Origin: UBA4408 sp002389785
GTDB lineage: Bacteria; Bacteroidota; Bacteroidia; UBA4408
DNA length: 19,335 nucleotides
Assembly (NCBI GenBank): GCA_035438985.1
Contig: DAORJK010000031.1
Coordinates: 1 to 19,335 of the forward strand
Reading direction: 5' to 3'
Position 1 is the stretch's first letter. Each line of letters opens with the position of its first letter. Below are positions 1-7,865 of the stretch, one piece after another. Below the pieces are notes generated by a model that saw only the letters and a program-made list of their open reading frames with translations, was not told the origin of the DNA and searched no databases. The position numbers and the translations under genes were made by a program.

Positions 1-55
1 AAAGGTGGTCAGTTTCAACCGGCGAGGGTGGTCAATTTGAACCGGATTTTGCACA
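1..55. mobile_element. Probable end of an IS21-family-like insertion sequence (partial)
   Basis: Two near-identical 19-bp direct repeats lie 23 bp apart: GGTGGTCAGTTTCAACCGG at 4-22 and GGTGGTCAATTTGAACCGG at 27-45, differing at two positions. Several spaced copies of a GGTGGTCA...CCGG motif near the terminus are typical of IS21-family elements in Bacteroidota, where they serve as transposase binding sites, and these elements end in CA. A CA occurs at 52-53 and again at 54-55, so the exact boundary is uncertain. The transposase genes (istA/istB) would lie to the left, outside the window. The downstream gene starts abruptly inside a protein repeat, which supports an insertion junction here. 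The family name is from memory of the motif, not from a search. Confidence 0.5.
4..45. repeat. Two direct 19-bp terminal repeats
   Basis: Copies at 4-22 and 27-45 agree at 17 of 19 positions and are separated by four bases. They are the main evidence for the insertion-sequence end at the left edge of the window. Confidence 0.7.
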
Positions 56-67
56 AATAGATTAGAT

Positions 68-1087
68 ATGAATAAAACATATGATGTATCGGTTGCCGCG
101 AGCACTGGTGGAGCTTACTCTCCTTATGGATATGCTTGTCCAGTTACAATAAACCCAATACCTACTACTGGTTTAATTTCGAGTAATTGCGGTTCTACAA
201 TAACAAATTTAAACAACCCTGTTACTACTAATCTAACTAATATATGCGGTGTCAATGATTATAAATACGAGTTTAAAGAATCAGGTGGATCACCGATTGA
301 AACTACTAGAAATAGTTCGGTTGCGACTTTTTTAACTGTTTGGATTGCATCTCCCGGTGTTAAGTATTCTACAACATACGATGTTCGGGTAAAACTTAAA
401 ATAGGTAACGAATGGGGTGAATATGGTTCTACATGTAGTTTAAGTACAGGTTCTTCACCACTTACAGAATTGCAAAGTACGTATTGCAGCAATTACAATT
501 TACCTTCGTTCAGCTCGTCTGTGGCTTGTGTTGCAGTGCCTGGAGCAATAGATTACAAGTATCATATTACTGGGCCTAATGGATATGATAAAACATTTTA
601 CAAGGGGAATGGATTAACAACTTGGATTTTTTCATGGACAAATGCACAAACTCCACACATGGCTGCGAGCACACAATATAATGTTGAAGTAGCCTCAAAT
701 GTTGGTGGCGTGTGGAGTAATTATGGGAATACCTGTACTATAAATACGCCGAGTTCTTTGAGGTTAGCAGCTCAAAGTTCATTAACAGAACTGAATGAGT
801 CGATTGTTGAAGAAACAGTTTCTGAACTGGCAATGAATGTTTATCCTAATCCTAATTCTAGAGAGGGACAACTTTCGATTGAAATAAGTGGAATTAATAA
901 AATTCACCTAAAGTTGAAAATTTCCATCTACAATTTAGTAGGTGGCAATATTTATAAATCCTTGATTGAAACGAATGAGGAAAACCGCTTTATAATTCAA
1001 CCAGAAATAATACTACCTTCAGGTGTTTACATGGTAGAAGCTGAGGTAGATGGAAAAGTATTGCGGACAAAGCTTGTAGTTGAGTAA
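68..1087 (+). CDS. 5'-truncated fibronectin-like repeat protein with T9SS type A sorting domain (probable gene remnant)
   Basis: The frame encodes part of one repeat, then two complete repeats of about 100 residues, then a C-terminal T9SS type A sorting domain (NVYPNP at residues 257-262, ending in a basic/hydrophobic KLVVE tail). Each repeat carries a TYDV-V---GG-W--YG-TC signature: it appears at the very start (after the first methionine), near residue 103, and near residue 204. The first copy has no upstream half, there is no signal peptide, and the frame is open only back to position 41, where it meets the insertion-sequence end. A sorting domain without a Sec signal would be useless, so this is most likely the 3' remnant of a longer surface-protein gene interrupted by the element. 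The ATG at 68 is simply the first in frame and may not be used. The repeats look like the Cys-containing fibronectin-like units common in Bacteroidota secreted proteins. No function beyond secretion and surface display can be assigned. Confidence 0.8.
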   Translation: MNKTYDVSVAASTGGAYSPYGYACPVTINPIPTTGLISSNCGSTITNLNNPVTTNLTNICGVNDYKYEFKESGGSPIETTRNSSVATFLTVWIASPGVKYSTTYDVRVKLKIGNEWGEYGSTCSLSTGSSPLTELQSTYCSNYNLPSFSSSVACVAVPGAIDYKYHITGPNGYDKTFYKGNGLTTWIFSWTNAQTPHMAASTQYNVEVASNVGGVWSNYGNTCTINTPSSLRLAAQSSLTELNESIVEETVSELAMNVYPNPNSREGQLSIEISGINKIHLKLKISIYNLVGGNIYKSLIETNEENRFIIQPEIILPSGVYMVEAEVDGKVLRTKLVVE

Positions 1088-1128
1088 TCGTAAAAAGTAA
1101 ATGATTAAGCTAAACTAAAAAGAATTTT

Positions 1129-3162
1129 GTGTATTCTACATCGAGCAAACCTGTCTATACCAATAATCTAATTCACGAAACCAGTCCTTATTTGTTGCAG
1201 CATGCCCACAATCCGGTTGATTGGTATGCCTGGAACGAAAGCACTTTGCAAAAAGCAAAAGATGAAAACAAATTATTGCTCATCAGCATCGGTTATTCGG
1301 CATGTCATTGGTGCCATGTTATGGAGCACGAAAGTTTTGAAAACGAAGGAATAGCGCAGCTAATGAATGCGCACTTTATTTGTGTAAAGGTGGATCGAGA
1401 AGAGCGTCCGGATATTGATCAAGTATACATGAATGCTGTACAAGTAATGACCGGTAGTGGTGGCTGGCCACTGAATTGCTTTGCTTTGCCGGATGGCCGT
1501 CCCATTTATGGAGGTACTTATTTTCAACCTGAGCGCTGGAAAAATGTGTTGTTGAACATTGCTGATTTATACAGCAACGAACCAAACAAAGCTATTGAAT
1601 ATGCTCAAAAATTAGTTGCCGGAATGCATCAAAGCGAACTCATACAGCGAGAGGAAAAAGCAGCTGAATTTACCACTGAAGAGTTAGCAGAAATAGTTTC
1701 CGAATGGAGTAAACGCTTTGATAAAATTGAAGGAGGAGCAGATCGTACTCCGAAATTTCCTTTACCTAACAACTATTTATTTTTGTTGCAATTCGCCTTC
1801 CTTCAAAAAAGCCCTGCAATTGAAAAACATGTGCATCTTACTTTACAAAAGATGGCCATGGGTGGAATTTATGATCAGTTGGGAGGTGGATTTGCTCGCT
1901 ACTCAACCGATCATTTGTGGAAAGTACCTCATTTCGAAAAAATGTTGTACGACAATGCACAGTTAGTGAGTTTGTACAGCGAAGCGTTTCAAACTACGCA
2001 AATAGAGCTATACAAAAATGTAGTTGTTGAAACTCTCCGTTTTATTGAACGCGAAATGACTTCTGCTGAAGGTGCATTTTATTCGGCTTTGGATGCCGAC
2101 ACTGAAGGACAAGAAGGAAAATACTATGTGTGGACAAAAGAAGAATTACGGCATTTGTTAGGAGAGGCTTTTGAATTTGCTTCAACCTATTATTCGGTAA
2201 ATGAAATTGGCTATTGGGAAGATGAAAACTACATTTTACTCAGAAAAAAAGAAGATTTTGAATTGGCGCAAGCATTGAATTTAGATGAAGCTGAATTGCT
2301 TGTGAAGCTTGAATCGATAAAGAAGACATTGCTCCATGCGCGAGAAAAAAGAGCAAGACCCGGTTTAGATGATAAAATTTTATGTTCTTGGAATGCATTG
2401 ATGATTAAGGGATACAGCAATGCATACAAGGTATTGGGTACTGAAAATTATTTACGAGTAGCTGAAGAAGCAGCCAAATTTATTTGCAACAAAATGATGC
2501 AAGCTGATTGTACTCTTTTTCATTCCTATAAAAATGGAAAGGCGGCAATCAATGGTTTTTTGGAAGATTATTGCTTTACAATAGAAGCTTTTATTTCCTT
2601 GTACGAAGTTACTTTTAATGAAACTTATTTAGAACATGCTAAACGTCTTATGGATTATAGCATTGCGCATTTTTATGATTCGGAAAGCGGATTCTTCTTT
2701 TTTACTTCTGACTTAGATGCTCCATTAATAGCACGAAAGATGGAAACTTCCGACAATGTAATTCCTGCTTCAAATTCAAGTATAGCACTTTCGCTTTTTT
2801 TGTTAGGTCATTATTTTGATGTGCCTGATTATTTAGATAAATCTCGCCAAATGCTTCGGAATGTGAAACGAATGCTACATCATTATGGAGAAGGATATTC
2901 AAACTGGGCGAGGTTACTACTTTATGAGCTAACACCATTTTACGAGATAGCAATTGTGGGAAATAACGCTGAAAAATTTCGGGTAGACCTTCAAAAAATC
3001 TATCTTCCCAATGCACAAATTATGGGCTCAGCTCACACCAGCAAGCTTCCTTTGCTTGAAAACAAATACGTTGAAAACAAGACTTTAATATACGTATGCA
3101 AGCAAAGAAATTGCTTTTTACCGGTTGAAACGGTTGATGATGCAATGAAATTGCTGAAATAA
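1129..3162 (+). CDS. Thioredoxin domain-containing protein, DUF255 / SSP411 (YyaL) family
   Basis: This 677-residue protein has the normal length and architecture of the family. An N-terminal thioredoxin-like domain (about residues 12-170) opens with the conserved NNLIHETSPYLLQHAHNPVDW stretch and carries a CHWC motif at 59-62, followed by VKVDREERPDID. An (alpha/alpha)6-barrel region related to N-acylglucosamine 2-epimerases and glycoside hydrolases follows (about 190-640), with the characteristic GGIYDQLGGGFARYS and WKVPHFEKMLYDNAQL segments near 246-280. The physiological reaction of this family is not settled; a redox role is inferred from the CxxC motif. There is no signal peptide, so it should be cytoplasmic. 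The start is GTG at 1129: an in-frame stop at 1111-1113 leaves no alternative upstream, and the conserved region begins at residue 12. It lies 41 bp after the truncated T9SS gene and converges on the ABC-F gene. I see no good promoter of its own. Confidence 0.93.
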   Translation: MYSTSSKPVYTNNLIHETSPYLLQHAHNPVDWYAWNESTLQKAKDENKLLLISIGYSACHWCHVMEHESFENEGIAQLMNAHFICVKVDREERPDIDQVYMNAVQVMTGSGGWPLNCFALPDGRPIYGGTYFQPERWKNVLLNIADLYSNEPNKAIEYAQKLVAGMHQSELIQREEKAAEFTTEELAEIVSEWSKRFDKIEGGADRTPKFPLPNNYLFLLQFAFLQKSPAIEKHVHLTLQKMAMGGIYDQLGGGFARYSTDHLWKVPHFEKMLYDNAQLVSLYSEAFQTTQIELYKNVVVETLRFIEREMTSAEGAFYSALDADTEGQEGKYYVWTKEELRHLLGEAFEFASTYYSVNEIGYWEDENYILLRKKEDFELAQALNLDEAELLVKLESIKKTLLHAREKRARPGLDDKILCSWNALMIKGYSNAYKVLGTENYLRVAEEAAKFICNKMMQADCTLFHSYKNGKAAINGFLEDYCFTIEAFISLYEVTFNETYLEHAKRLMDYSIAHFYDSESGFFFFTSDLDAPLIARKMETSDNVIPASNSSIALSLFLLGHYFDVPDYLDKSRQMLRNVKRMLHHYGEGYSNWARLLLYELTPFYEIAIVGNNAEKFRVDLQKIYLPNAQIMGSAHTSKLPLLENKYVENKTLIYVCKQRNCFLPVETVDDAMKLLK

Positions 3163-3296
3163 ATTTTGCGACAACTTGGTAGTATGCCAGTGATAATCTT
3201 AGCCAAATATTGAGGGAAAAAGTGTATTCCTTTTATGTTGTAAGTGATAGAAGAAAAGAACCGACAAAAAACTGCTAAAAAATTAATGTCAACTCA

Positions 3297-5243
3297 TTAA
3301 GAGCTCGCTTTTGCTTGTTCGAGTTTTTCGTTCAAGGAAGCCCAGTTTTCCATTTCCTTTTCGAGCAGCACTTTAGTTGATTCGTATTTTTGAAACAGGT
3401 CGCTACTTTTCATGGCCTCTTTATATTTTTCAGGATCCATCAGCACTTCATCCATTTGCTTCAGTTCTAATTCGAGTCGTTCAATTTCTTTTTCGCTTTT
3501 GCTTATTTGATTTGAAATTTTTCGAAGTTCCTTTTCATTTTCCCTCTTTTGTTCGAAGGAAACTTTGTTTTCAGATTTTTTTTCTTCCGATTCGGCTTTT
3601 GCAGCAATGGCTTTTACTTCGAGTTCGCCCAGATTAGCTATTTTTTTTGACGCCAAAAAATCGTACACATCACCAATGTGTTGCTTGATGCTTTTGTTGC
3701 GAAATTCAAATACTTTGTTGGTTAATCCTTGTAAAAAATCACGATCGTGGCTCACAATGATTAAGGTTCCATCGTAATTTATTAATGCTTGTTTCAACAC
3801 GTCTTTACTACGCATGTCGAGGTGGTTGGTAGGTTCATCCAACACCAATAAATTATACGGATGTAAAAGTAGTTTACACATGGCCAAGCGCGATTTTTCT
3901 CCACCTGAAAGTACTTTTACTTTTTTGTCGATGGTATCTCCACTGAATAAAAATGAACCCAGCAAGCCGCGCACATTTTTACGAATTTCACCTACAGCAG
4001 CTTCATCAATGGTTTCGAAAACCGATTTATCTCCATCCAGCATCTCTGCTTGATTTTGCGCATAATATCCAATTTCGGTATTGTGACCAATTATGAGTTT
4101 TCCTTCATAGGATTCCTTACCAACAATTAACTTTGATAAGGTTGATTTTCCTTCGCCATTTCGTCCAACAAAAGCAATTTTTTCATGACGTTCAATCATA
4201 AAATCAACGCCGGTAAAAATTACCTTATCACCATATTTTTTCTGCACTTCCTGTGCTTCCACCACCACTTTTCCTGCACGCGGTGCCGGTGGAAAACGGA
4301 AACGGATACTTGAAGTTTCTTCATCGTCAACCTCCACTCTTTCGAGCTTATCTAGCTTTTTGATTAGGCTTTGTGCAAAAGCTGCCTTGTTTTTTTTCGC
4401 ACGAAACTTATTAATCAGTTCTTCGGTATGTTCAATATACTTTTCTTGATTTTTAGCCTCGGCTTGTTGCAATGCTCTACGTTCGTTACGTAGTTCGACA
4501 TAGCGTGAATAATTGGTTTTGTAATCGTATATTTTACCTAAACTAATTTCAATTGTTCGGTTGGTGATGGTATCTAAAAAAGCGCGATCGTGGCTAACTA
4601 AGACCAAAGCCCCTGCATAGTTTTTTAAAAAATCTTCTAGCCATTGAATACTTTCAATATCGAGGTGATTGGTTGGCTCATCCAGCAACAACACACTTGG
4701 TTTTTGAAGTAAAATTTTTGCAAGTTCAATTCGCATTCGCCAGCCACCGCTGAATTCATCCGTTAAACGCGTTAAATCTTCCCGTTCAAATCCTAAACCA
4801 AATAAAACCAGTTCAATGTTGGCATGAATTGAATAGCCATCGAGTAGTTGAAATCGCTCGTTTTTATCGTTGAGTTGATGTATTAAGTTATAATATTCGG
4901 TGCTGTTGTGATCATCTCGTGTTGCTAACTGTTCGTTTATATGTTCGATAGCGTGTTCCAATTCTCTAATCTCTTTGAAAGCAGTAGCAGCTTCATCAAA
5001 CACCGTGTTCCCTGATTGATATACCATTTCTTGAGGCAAATAGCCGATGGTACATTCATTTTGTTTCGCTACGGTTCCTGATTCTGATGCTTGTGCACCA
5101 CTTAATATTTTCAGAAGGGTTGATTTTCCTGCGCCATTTTTACCAACCAAACCGATTCGATCGCGTGAATTAACTAAAAACGAAACTTCGTCGAACAAAT
5201 AATTTCCCCCAAACTGTACTGATAATTGATTTACCGAAATCAT
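3297..5243 (-). CDS. ABC-F family ATP-binding protein (Uup/YheS-like)
   Basis: This soluble protein of 648 residues has two ABC ATPase domains and no membrane segments, as in the ABC-F family, whose members bind ribosomes and act on translation or antibiotic protection. The first domain has Walker A GKNGAGKST at 34-42, signature FSGGW at 164-168 and Walker B LLLDEPTNHLD at 185-195. The linker (about 230-310) is rich in charged residues, with a KYIEHTEELINKFRAKKNKA helix typical of the P-site tRNA interaction motif. The second domain has Walker A GRNGEGKST, signature LSGGEKSRLA and another LLVLDEPTNHLD. A C-terminal coiled coil (about 560-648) is rich in Glu and Lys, as in Uup and YheS. The start is ATG at 5243, with a TAnnTTTG promoter box about 20 bp upstream. 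It is probably transcribed separately from the permease gene. The exact ABC-F subgroup cannot be fixed by eye. Confidence 0.93.
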   Translation of the reverse strand: MISVNQLSVQFGGNYLFDEVSFLVNSRDRIGLVGKNGAGKSTLLKILSGAQASESGTVAKQNECTIGYLPQEMVYQSGNTVFDEAATAFKEIRELEHAIEHINEQLATRDDHNSTEYYNLIHQLNDKNERFQLLDGYSIHANIELVLFGLGFEREDLTRLTDEFSGGWRMRIELAKILLQKPSVLLLDEPTNHLDIESIQWLEDFLKNYAGALVLVSHDRAFLDTITNRTIEISLGKIYDYKTNYSRYVELRNERRALQQAEAKNQEKYIEHTEELINKFRAKKNKAAFAQSLIKKLDKLERVEVDDEETSSIRFRFPPAPRAGKVVVEAQEVQKKYGDKVIFTGVDFMIERHEKIAFVGRNGEGKSTLSKLIVGKESYEGKLIIGHNTEIGYYAQNQAEMLDGDKSVFETIDEAAVGEIRKNVRGLLGSFLFSGDTIDKKVKVLSGGEKSRLAMCKLLLHPYNLLVLDEPTNHLDMRSKDVLKQALINYDGTLIIVSHDRDFLQGLTNKVFEFRNKSIKQHIGDVYDFLASKKIANLGELEVKAIAAKAESEEKKSENKVSFEQKRENEKELRKISNQISKSEKEIERLELELKQMDEVLMDPEKYKEAMKSSDLFQKYESTKVLLEKEMENWASLNEKLEQAKASS

Positions 5244-5264
5244 TGTGAATTAAAAAATTGGCTG

Positions 5265-5272
5265 CAAAAGTA
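5265..5272 (-). promoter_or_regulatory. Bacteroidota -7 promoter box for the ABC-F gene
   Basis: Read on the minus strand this is TACTTTTG, an exact match to the Bacteroidota -7 consensus TAnnTTTG. The predicted transcription start would leave a leader of roughly 15-20 nt before the ATG at 5243. No convincing -33 TTTG element is visible at the usual distance. Confidence 0.6.
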
Positions 5273-5357
5273 GGAAATTAGCTGAGGTATTTTTTTAAAG
5301 AAACTGTTTCACTCAACAAAAAACATTTGTGTGTAAACCAAAGGTAAGTGTGTACTT

Positions 5358-5377
5358 AAAAAGACTCTTGAGTTTTT
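5358..5377. terminator. Weak terminator-like hairpin after the permease gene
   Basis: A short palindrome, ACTC-TT-GAGT with flanking A and T runs, gives AAAAAGACTCTTGAGTTTTT. On the minus strand it ends in a run of five T residues about 20 bp past the permease stop codon, so it could end the der-rbfA-methyltransferase-permease transcript before the ABC-F promoter. The GC part is only four pairs with a tight loop, so this is weak. Confidence 0.35.
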
Positions 5378-5396
5378 GTATAGCAGAAAATCAGAC

Positions 5397-6629
5397 TTAT
5401 TTTATTTGAATGTGTTCCTCCTTCCTAATAAGTGCTTGAGAGGGATAAAAGGCTGCTAAAAACCCAATGGTAAGTACTGTTCCAAAAACAAAAACAAAAT
5501 CACTCAATTGCATTCTAACAGGATAGGCATCTACTACAAAAGAGCCGCCTCCCGGCATTTTAATCCACCCAAAATGAAGCTGAAATAAGCAAATTGCAGT
5601 ACCTATTAACAAACCTGAAATGCCTCCAATAAAGGAAATCATCAAACCTTCAGTTAAAAACAATTTTCGAATAAAGGAAACTGTTGCTCCCATACTTCTT
5701 AATACAATCATGTCTTTTTTCTTCTCAATTATGAGCATTGTGAGCGAACCTATAACATTAAACGTGGCGATAATCAAGATAAATCCAAGAATTAAAAAAA
5801 CTGCCCATTTTTCTGAACGCATAATTTTATAAAGCAATGCATGTTGCTGAAAGCGGTTTTTCACGACTAATTTGTTTCCTGAAATTTGTTCAATTTTTGC
5901 CTGTATTTTCTTGATATCAGTTCCCGGCTTAACCAGAATTTCAATTGCGCTAACTTGGCTTGAGTAGTTCAACATTTTTTTTACCAAGGGCAAAGGAAGC
6001 AGCACATATTTTGAATCAAAATCTTGTTGTATTGCAAATATTCCACCTGCAGTTACAGCTTCACTTGTAAATGCGCTTTCCGGATTTAAGCTATTAAAGG
6101 TAACACCTCGCCTGGGAACGTATACTTGCAAAAAACTCAACACATCGTGAATATTTACTCCCAATTTATTGGCAACACCTTGACCAACTAATGCAAAATA
6201 AGTGCAGTCGCGTTGCAGGGTAATTTTACCATCGGCGAGCATGGTATCAAGACCGGTTTGTTGCAAGTAATCACTGTTAACTCCCTTTATAGTAGCAATA
6301 TACTGACGATTATTGTATTTCAGTAACGCATTTTCTTCAACAACCGGACTTAGTGTTCGTATTCCTTCAACACTGGTTAATTGTTGATATAAGTAATCAG
6401 AAGGTTCAAATGTTTTACCATATTTTGCGGTTATTTCAATATCGGGATCAAATGAATTGTACAAGGACATGACCAGATTTTCAAATCCGTTAAACACAGA
6501 TAGTACTACAATTAATGCAGTAGTTCCAACGGTTACACCTACAATTGAAATAGCAGTAATAATATTTATCGCATTGTGCGATTTTTTTGAAATAAGGTAA
6601 CGCCTAGCAATGAATAGCGAAAGATTCAT
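5397..6629 (-). CDS. FtsX-like ABC transporter permease, LolC/LolE type
   Basis: At 410 residues this is the usual length for LolC/E-type permeases, which with the ATPase LolD extract lipoproteins from the inner membrane for transfer to the outer membrane. It opens with FIARRYLISKKSHNAINIITAISIVGV, the typical start of this family. One transmembrane segment follows at about 22-48, then a periplasmic MacB-like core domain (about 50-265), then three C-terminal transmembrane segments of the FtsX domain (roughly 275-300, 320-345 and 372-398). The stretch NVIGSLTMLIIEKKKDMIVLRSMGA is the conserved coupling region that contacts the ATPase. No ATPase gene is adjacent, so LolD would be supplied from elsewhere. 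The gene starts 39 bp after the methyltransferase stop and is probably in one operon with it and rbfA. Bacteroidota genomes carry several FtsX permeases, so lipoprotein release is likely but unproven. Confidence 0.85.
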   Translation of the reverse strand: MNLSLFIARRYLISKKSHNAINIITAISIVGVTVGTTALIVVLSVFNGFENLVMSLYNSFDPDIEITAKYGKTFEPSDYLYQQLTSVEGIRTLSPVVEENALLKYNNRQYIATIKGVNSDYLQQTGLDTMLADGKITLQRDCTYFALVGQGVANKLGVNIHDVLSFLQVYVPRRGVTFNSLNPESAFTSEAVTAGGIFAIQQDFDSKYVLLPLPLVKKMLNYSSQVSAIEILVKPGTDIKKIQAKIEQISGNKLVVKNRFQQHALLYKIMRSEKWAVFLILGFILIIATFNVIGSLTMLIIEKKKDMIVLRSMGATVSFIRKLFLTEGLMISFIGGISGLLIGTAICLFQLHFGWIKMPGGGSFVVDAYPVRMQLSDFVFVFGTVLTIGFLAAFYPSQALIRKEEHIQIK

Positions 6630-6668
6630 GTGTTCATTTTTAAGCCTTGGCTGTTGGAATAACTAAAA

Positions 6669-7475
6669 TTACTTCCAGGCCTTAACAATTAGGCCGGTAC
6701 CGGTTGGGTGATCCATATGGGTATCCATGTAATTTAACACAAACGAAATTGGATAAGTAATTAAATAATACACCGGAAGTATGAGGTAAAACAACTTTGA
6801 TTTTCCAAGCATTAAAATAGGGTACTTCATACTCAGTTTCCACGAAATTTTACCCGGTGTACCGTAGGAGTATCTTACCTCAGCTTTACTAAAACCGGCC
6901 GATTTTAATTTGTCGGCAATGTCTTTTGCGTTGTATCCATCTCTAACATGTTCTTCAATAAAAGATGTTTCACCGTCGCTATGCACGTCTGAACCACCTT
7001 GGTCAGAGGGTGTTGAAATCAATAACATACCTCCGCTTTTAAGAGAAGCATGAAAGTTTTTAAATACTTGAACATCTTCTAAAATGTGCTCCATCACATC
7101 CACTGATAACACTAAATCAAAACTATTTTCCTGCTTAAAAACTGTGAGGTCTTCCACACTAAAATGAACATTGTTTCGCTTAACTTTCTTGAAAAAACGG
7201 GAGCAGTCGGCAACTTGCTCTTCTTTAACATCCACAGCTTTAATTGTCCATTTGGGATTAATCCCGGATAAGTAATACGAATATTGACCAAATCCCATTC
7301 CGGCGTCAAGAATGGATATATAGCTTCTATTTGAGCGATTCCACAGTTTAATTTCTTTGTGAATATGCCAACTACGCAGTAAAAGCAAATCGAGTAATTT
7401 GTAAAAAACAATGCGTAAAAAAGGGGTGGTATTAAAAACTTTACCTAATGAACTTTTAATTGGGTCGTAAAACAT
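6669..7475 (-). CDS. Class I SAM-dependent methyltransferase
   Basis: The 268-residue protein has a Rossmann-type methyltransferase core. Motif I is LDAGMGFGQY at 56-65 (SAM binding), an acidic residue in AVDVKEEQ near 82 would hold the ribose, and the FDLVLSVDVMEHI stretch followed by LKSGGMLLISTPS is the post-II/III region seen in Methyltransf_11/Methyltransf_25 proteins. The segment LFYLILPVYYLITYPISFVL near the C-terminus (about 225-245) is strongly hydrophobic, and the N-terminus (about 10-35) is also hydrophobic. The enzyme may therefore sit at the membrane and act on a lipid or lipid-linked sugar rather than on RNA or protein. It lies 20 bp after rbfA and 39 bp before the permease, all on the same strand, which suggests co-transcription. 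The substrate cannot be told from the sequence. Confidence 0.87.
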   Translation of the reverse strand: MFYDPIKSSLGKVFNTTPFLRIVFYKLLDLLLLRSWHIHKEIKLWNRSNRSYISILDAGMGFGQYSYYLSGINPKWTIKAVDVKEEQVADCSRFFKKVKRNNVHFSVEDLTVFKQENSFDLVLSVDVMEHILEDVQVFKNFHASLKSGGMLLISTPSDQGGSDVHSDGETSFIEEHVRDGYNAKDIADKLKSAGFSKAEVRYSYGTPGKISWKLSMKYPILMLGKSKLFYLILPVYYLITYPISFVLNYMDTHMDHPTGTGLIVKAWK

Positions 7476-7495
7476 TTGATGAAGCGCAGTATAAA

Positions 7496-7834
7496 TTATT
7501 TTTTTAGAAGAGATTCAATTTTCATGGCATAGTCGAGCGAATCGTCGATAAAAAATTCGAAGTTTGGAATAATCCGAACCTGCTGTTTTATTTTATCTCC
7601 AATGCGTTTTCTGATTTCTTTGCTTTGCGATTTAATAAGCTTTAGTGTAGGTTCCCTGTCTTTTTCAATTAAAATACTTAGATACACTTTGGCAACCGAT
7701 AAATCGGCACTAATTCGAACGGTAGTAACAGTAATAAAAGCTTTGTTAAATAAGTTTCCACTTTCGCGCTGAAACAATTCGCCTAGCTCTTTTTGCAACA
7801 AGCGCGATACCTTATTTTGACGTGTAGAATCCAT
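7496..7834 (-). CDS. rbfA: 30S ribosome-binding factor RbfA
   Basis: RbfA binds the immature 30S subunit and assists 16S rRNA 5'-end processing, notably in the cold. The 112-residue product has the expected size and one KH-like fold: an N-terminal TRQNKVSRLLQKELGELFQRE helix, a VRISADLSVAKVYLSIL strand region, and a C-terminal VRIIPNFEFFIDDSLDYAMKIESLL segment, all family hallmarks. I chose the ATG at 7834 over the upstream TTG at 7843 (three residues longer). The TTG overlaps a perfect -7 promoter box at 7841-7848, and family members usually begin close to the TRQ-K-S-L helix. der lies just upstream on the same strand with a 31-bp gap, and the methyltransferase follows 20 bp downstream. Confidence 0.92.
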   Translation of the reverse strand: MDSTRQNKVSRLLQKELGELFQRESGNLFNKAFITVTTVRISADLSVAKVYLSILIEKDREPTLKLIKSQSKEIRKRIGDKIKQQVRIIPNFEFFIDDSLDYAMKIESLLKK

Positions 7835-7840
7835 TGTAGG

Positions 7841-7848
7841 CAAATGTA
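7841..7848 (-). promoter_or_regulatory. Bacteroidota -7 promoter box for rbfA, nearly leaderless
   Basis: On the minus strand this reads TACATTTG, an exact TAnnTTTG match in the 31-bp gap between der and rbfA. Only six bases separate it from the rbfA ATG, so transcription would begin at or within a few bases of the start codon. Confidence 0.5.
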
Positions 7849-7865
7849 TTAAAAAAATCTTCGGA

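Noticed and set aside
2702..3016. 104-codon minus-strand frame inside the DUF255 gene
   Set aside because: Shadow of a conserved coding region, with no family resemblance or start signal.
3163..3296. Terminator between the convergent DUF255 and ABC-F genes
   Set aside because: No stem with a following T run could be found on either strand, only AT-rich sequence.
7112..7411. Open frame of 99 codons on the minus strand
   Set aside because: It overlaps the methyltransferase in another frame, and the methyltransferase shows clear SAM-binding motifs in the competing frame.
7835..7843. TTG start for RbfA giving three extra residues (MPT)
   Set aside because: The TTG overlaps the exact -7 promoter box at 7841-7848, and the ATG at 7834 fits the usual N-terminus.
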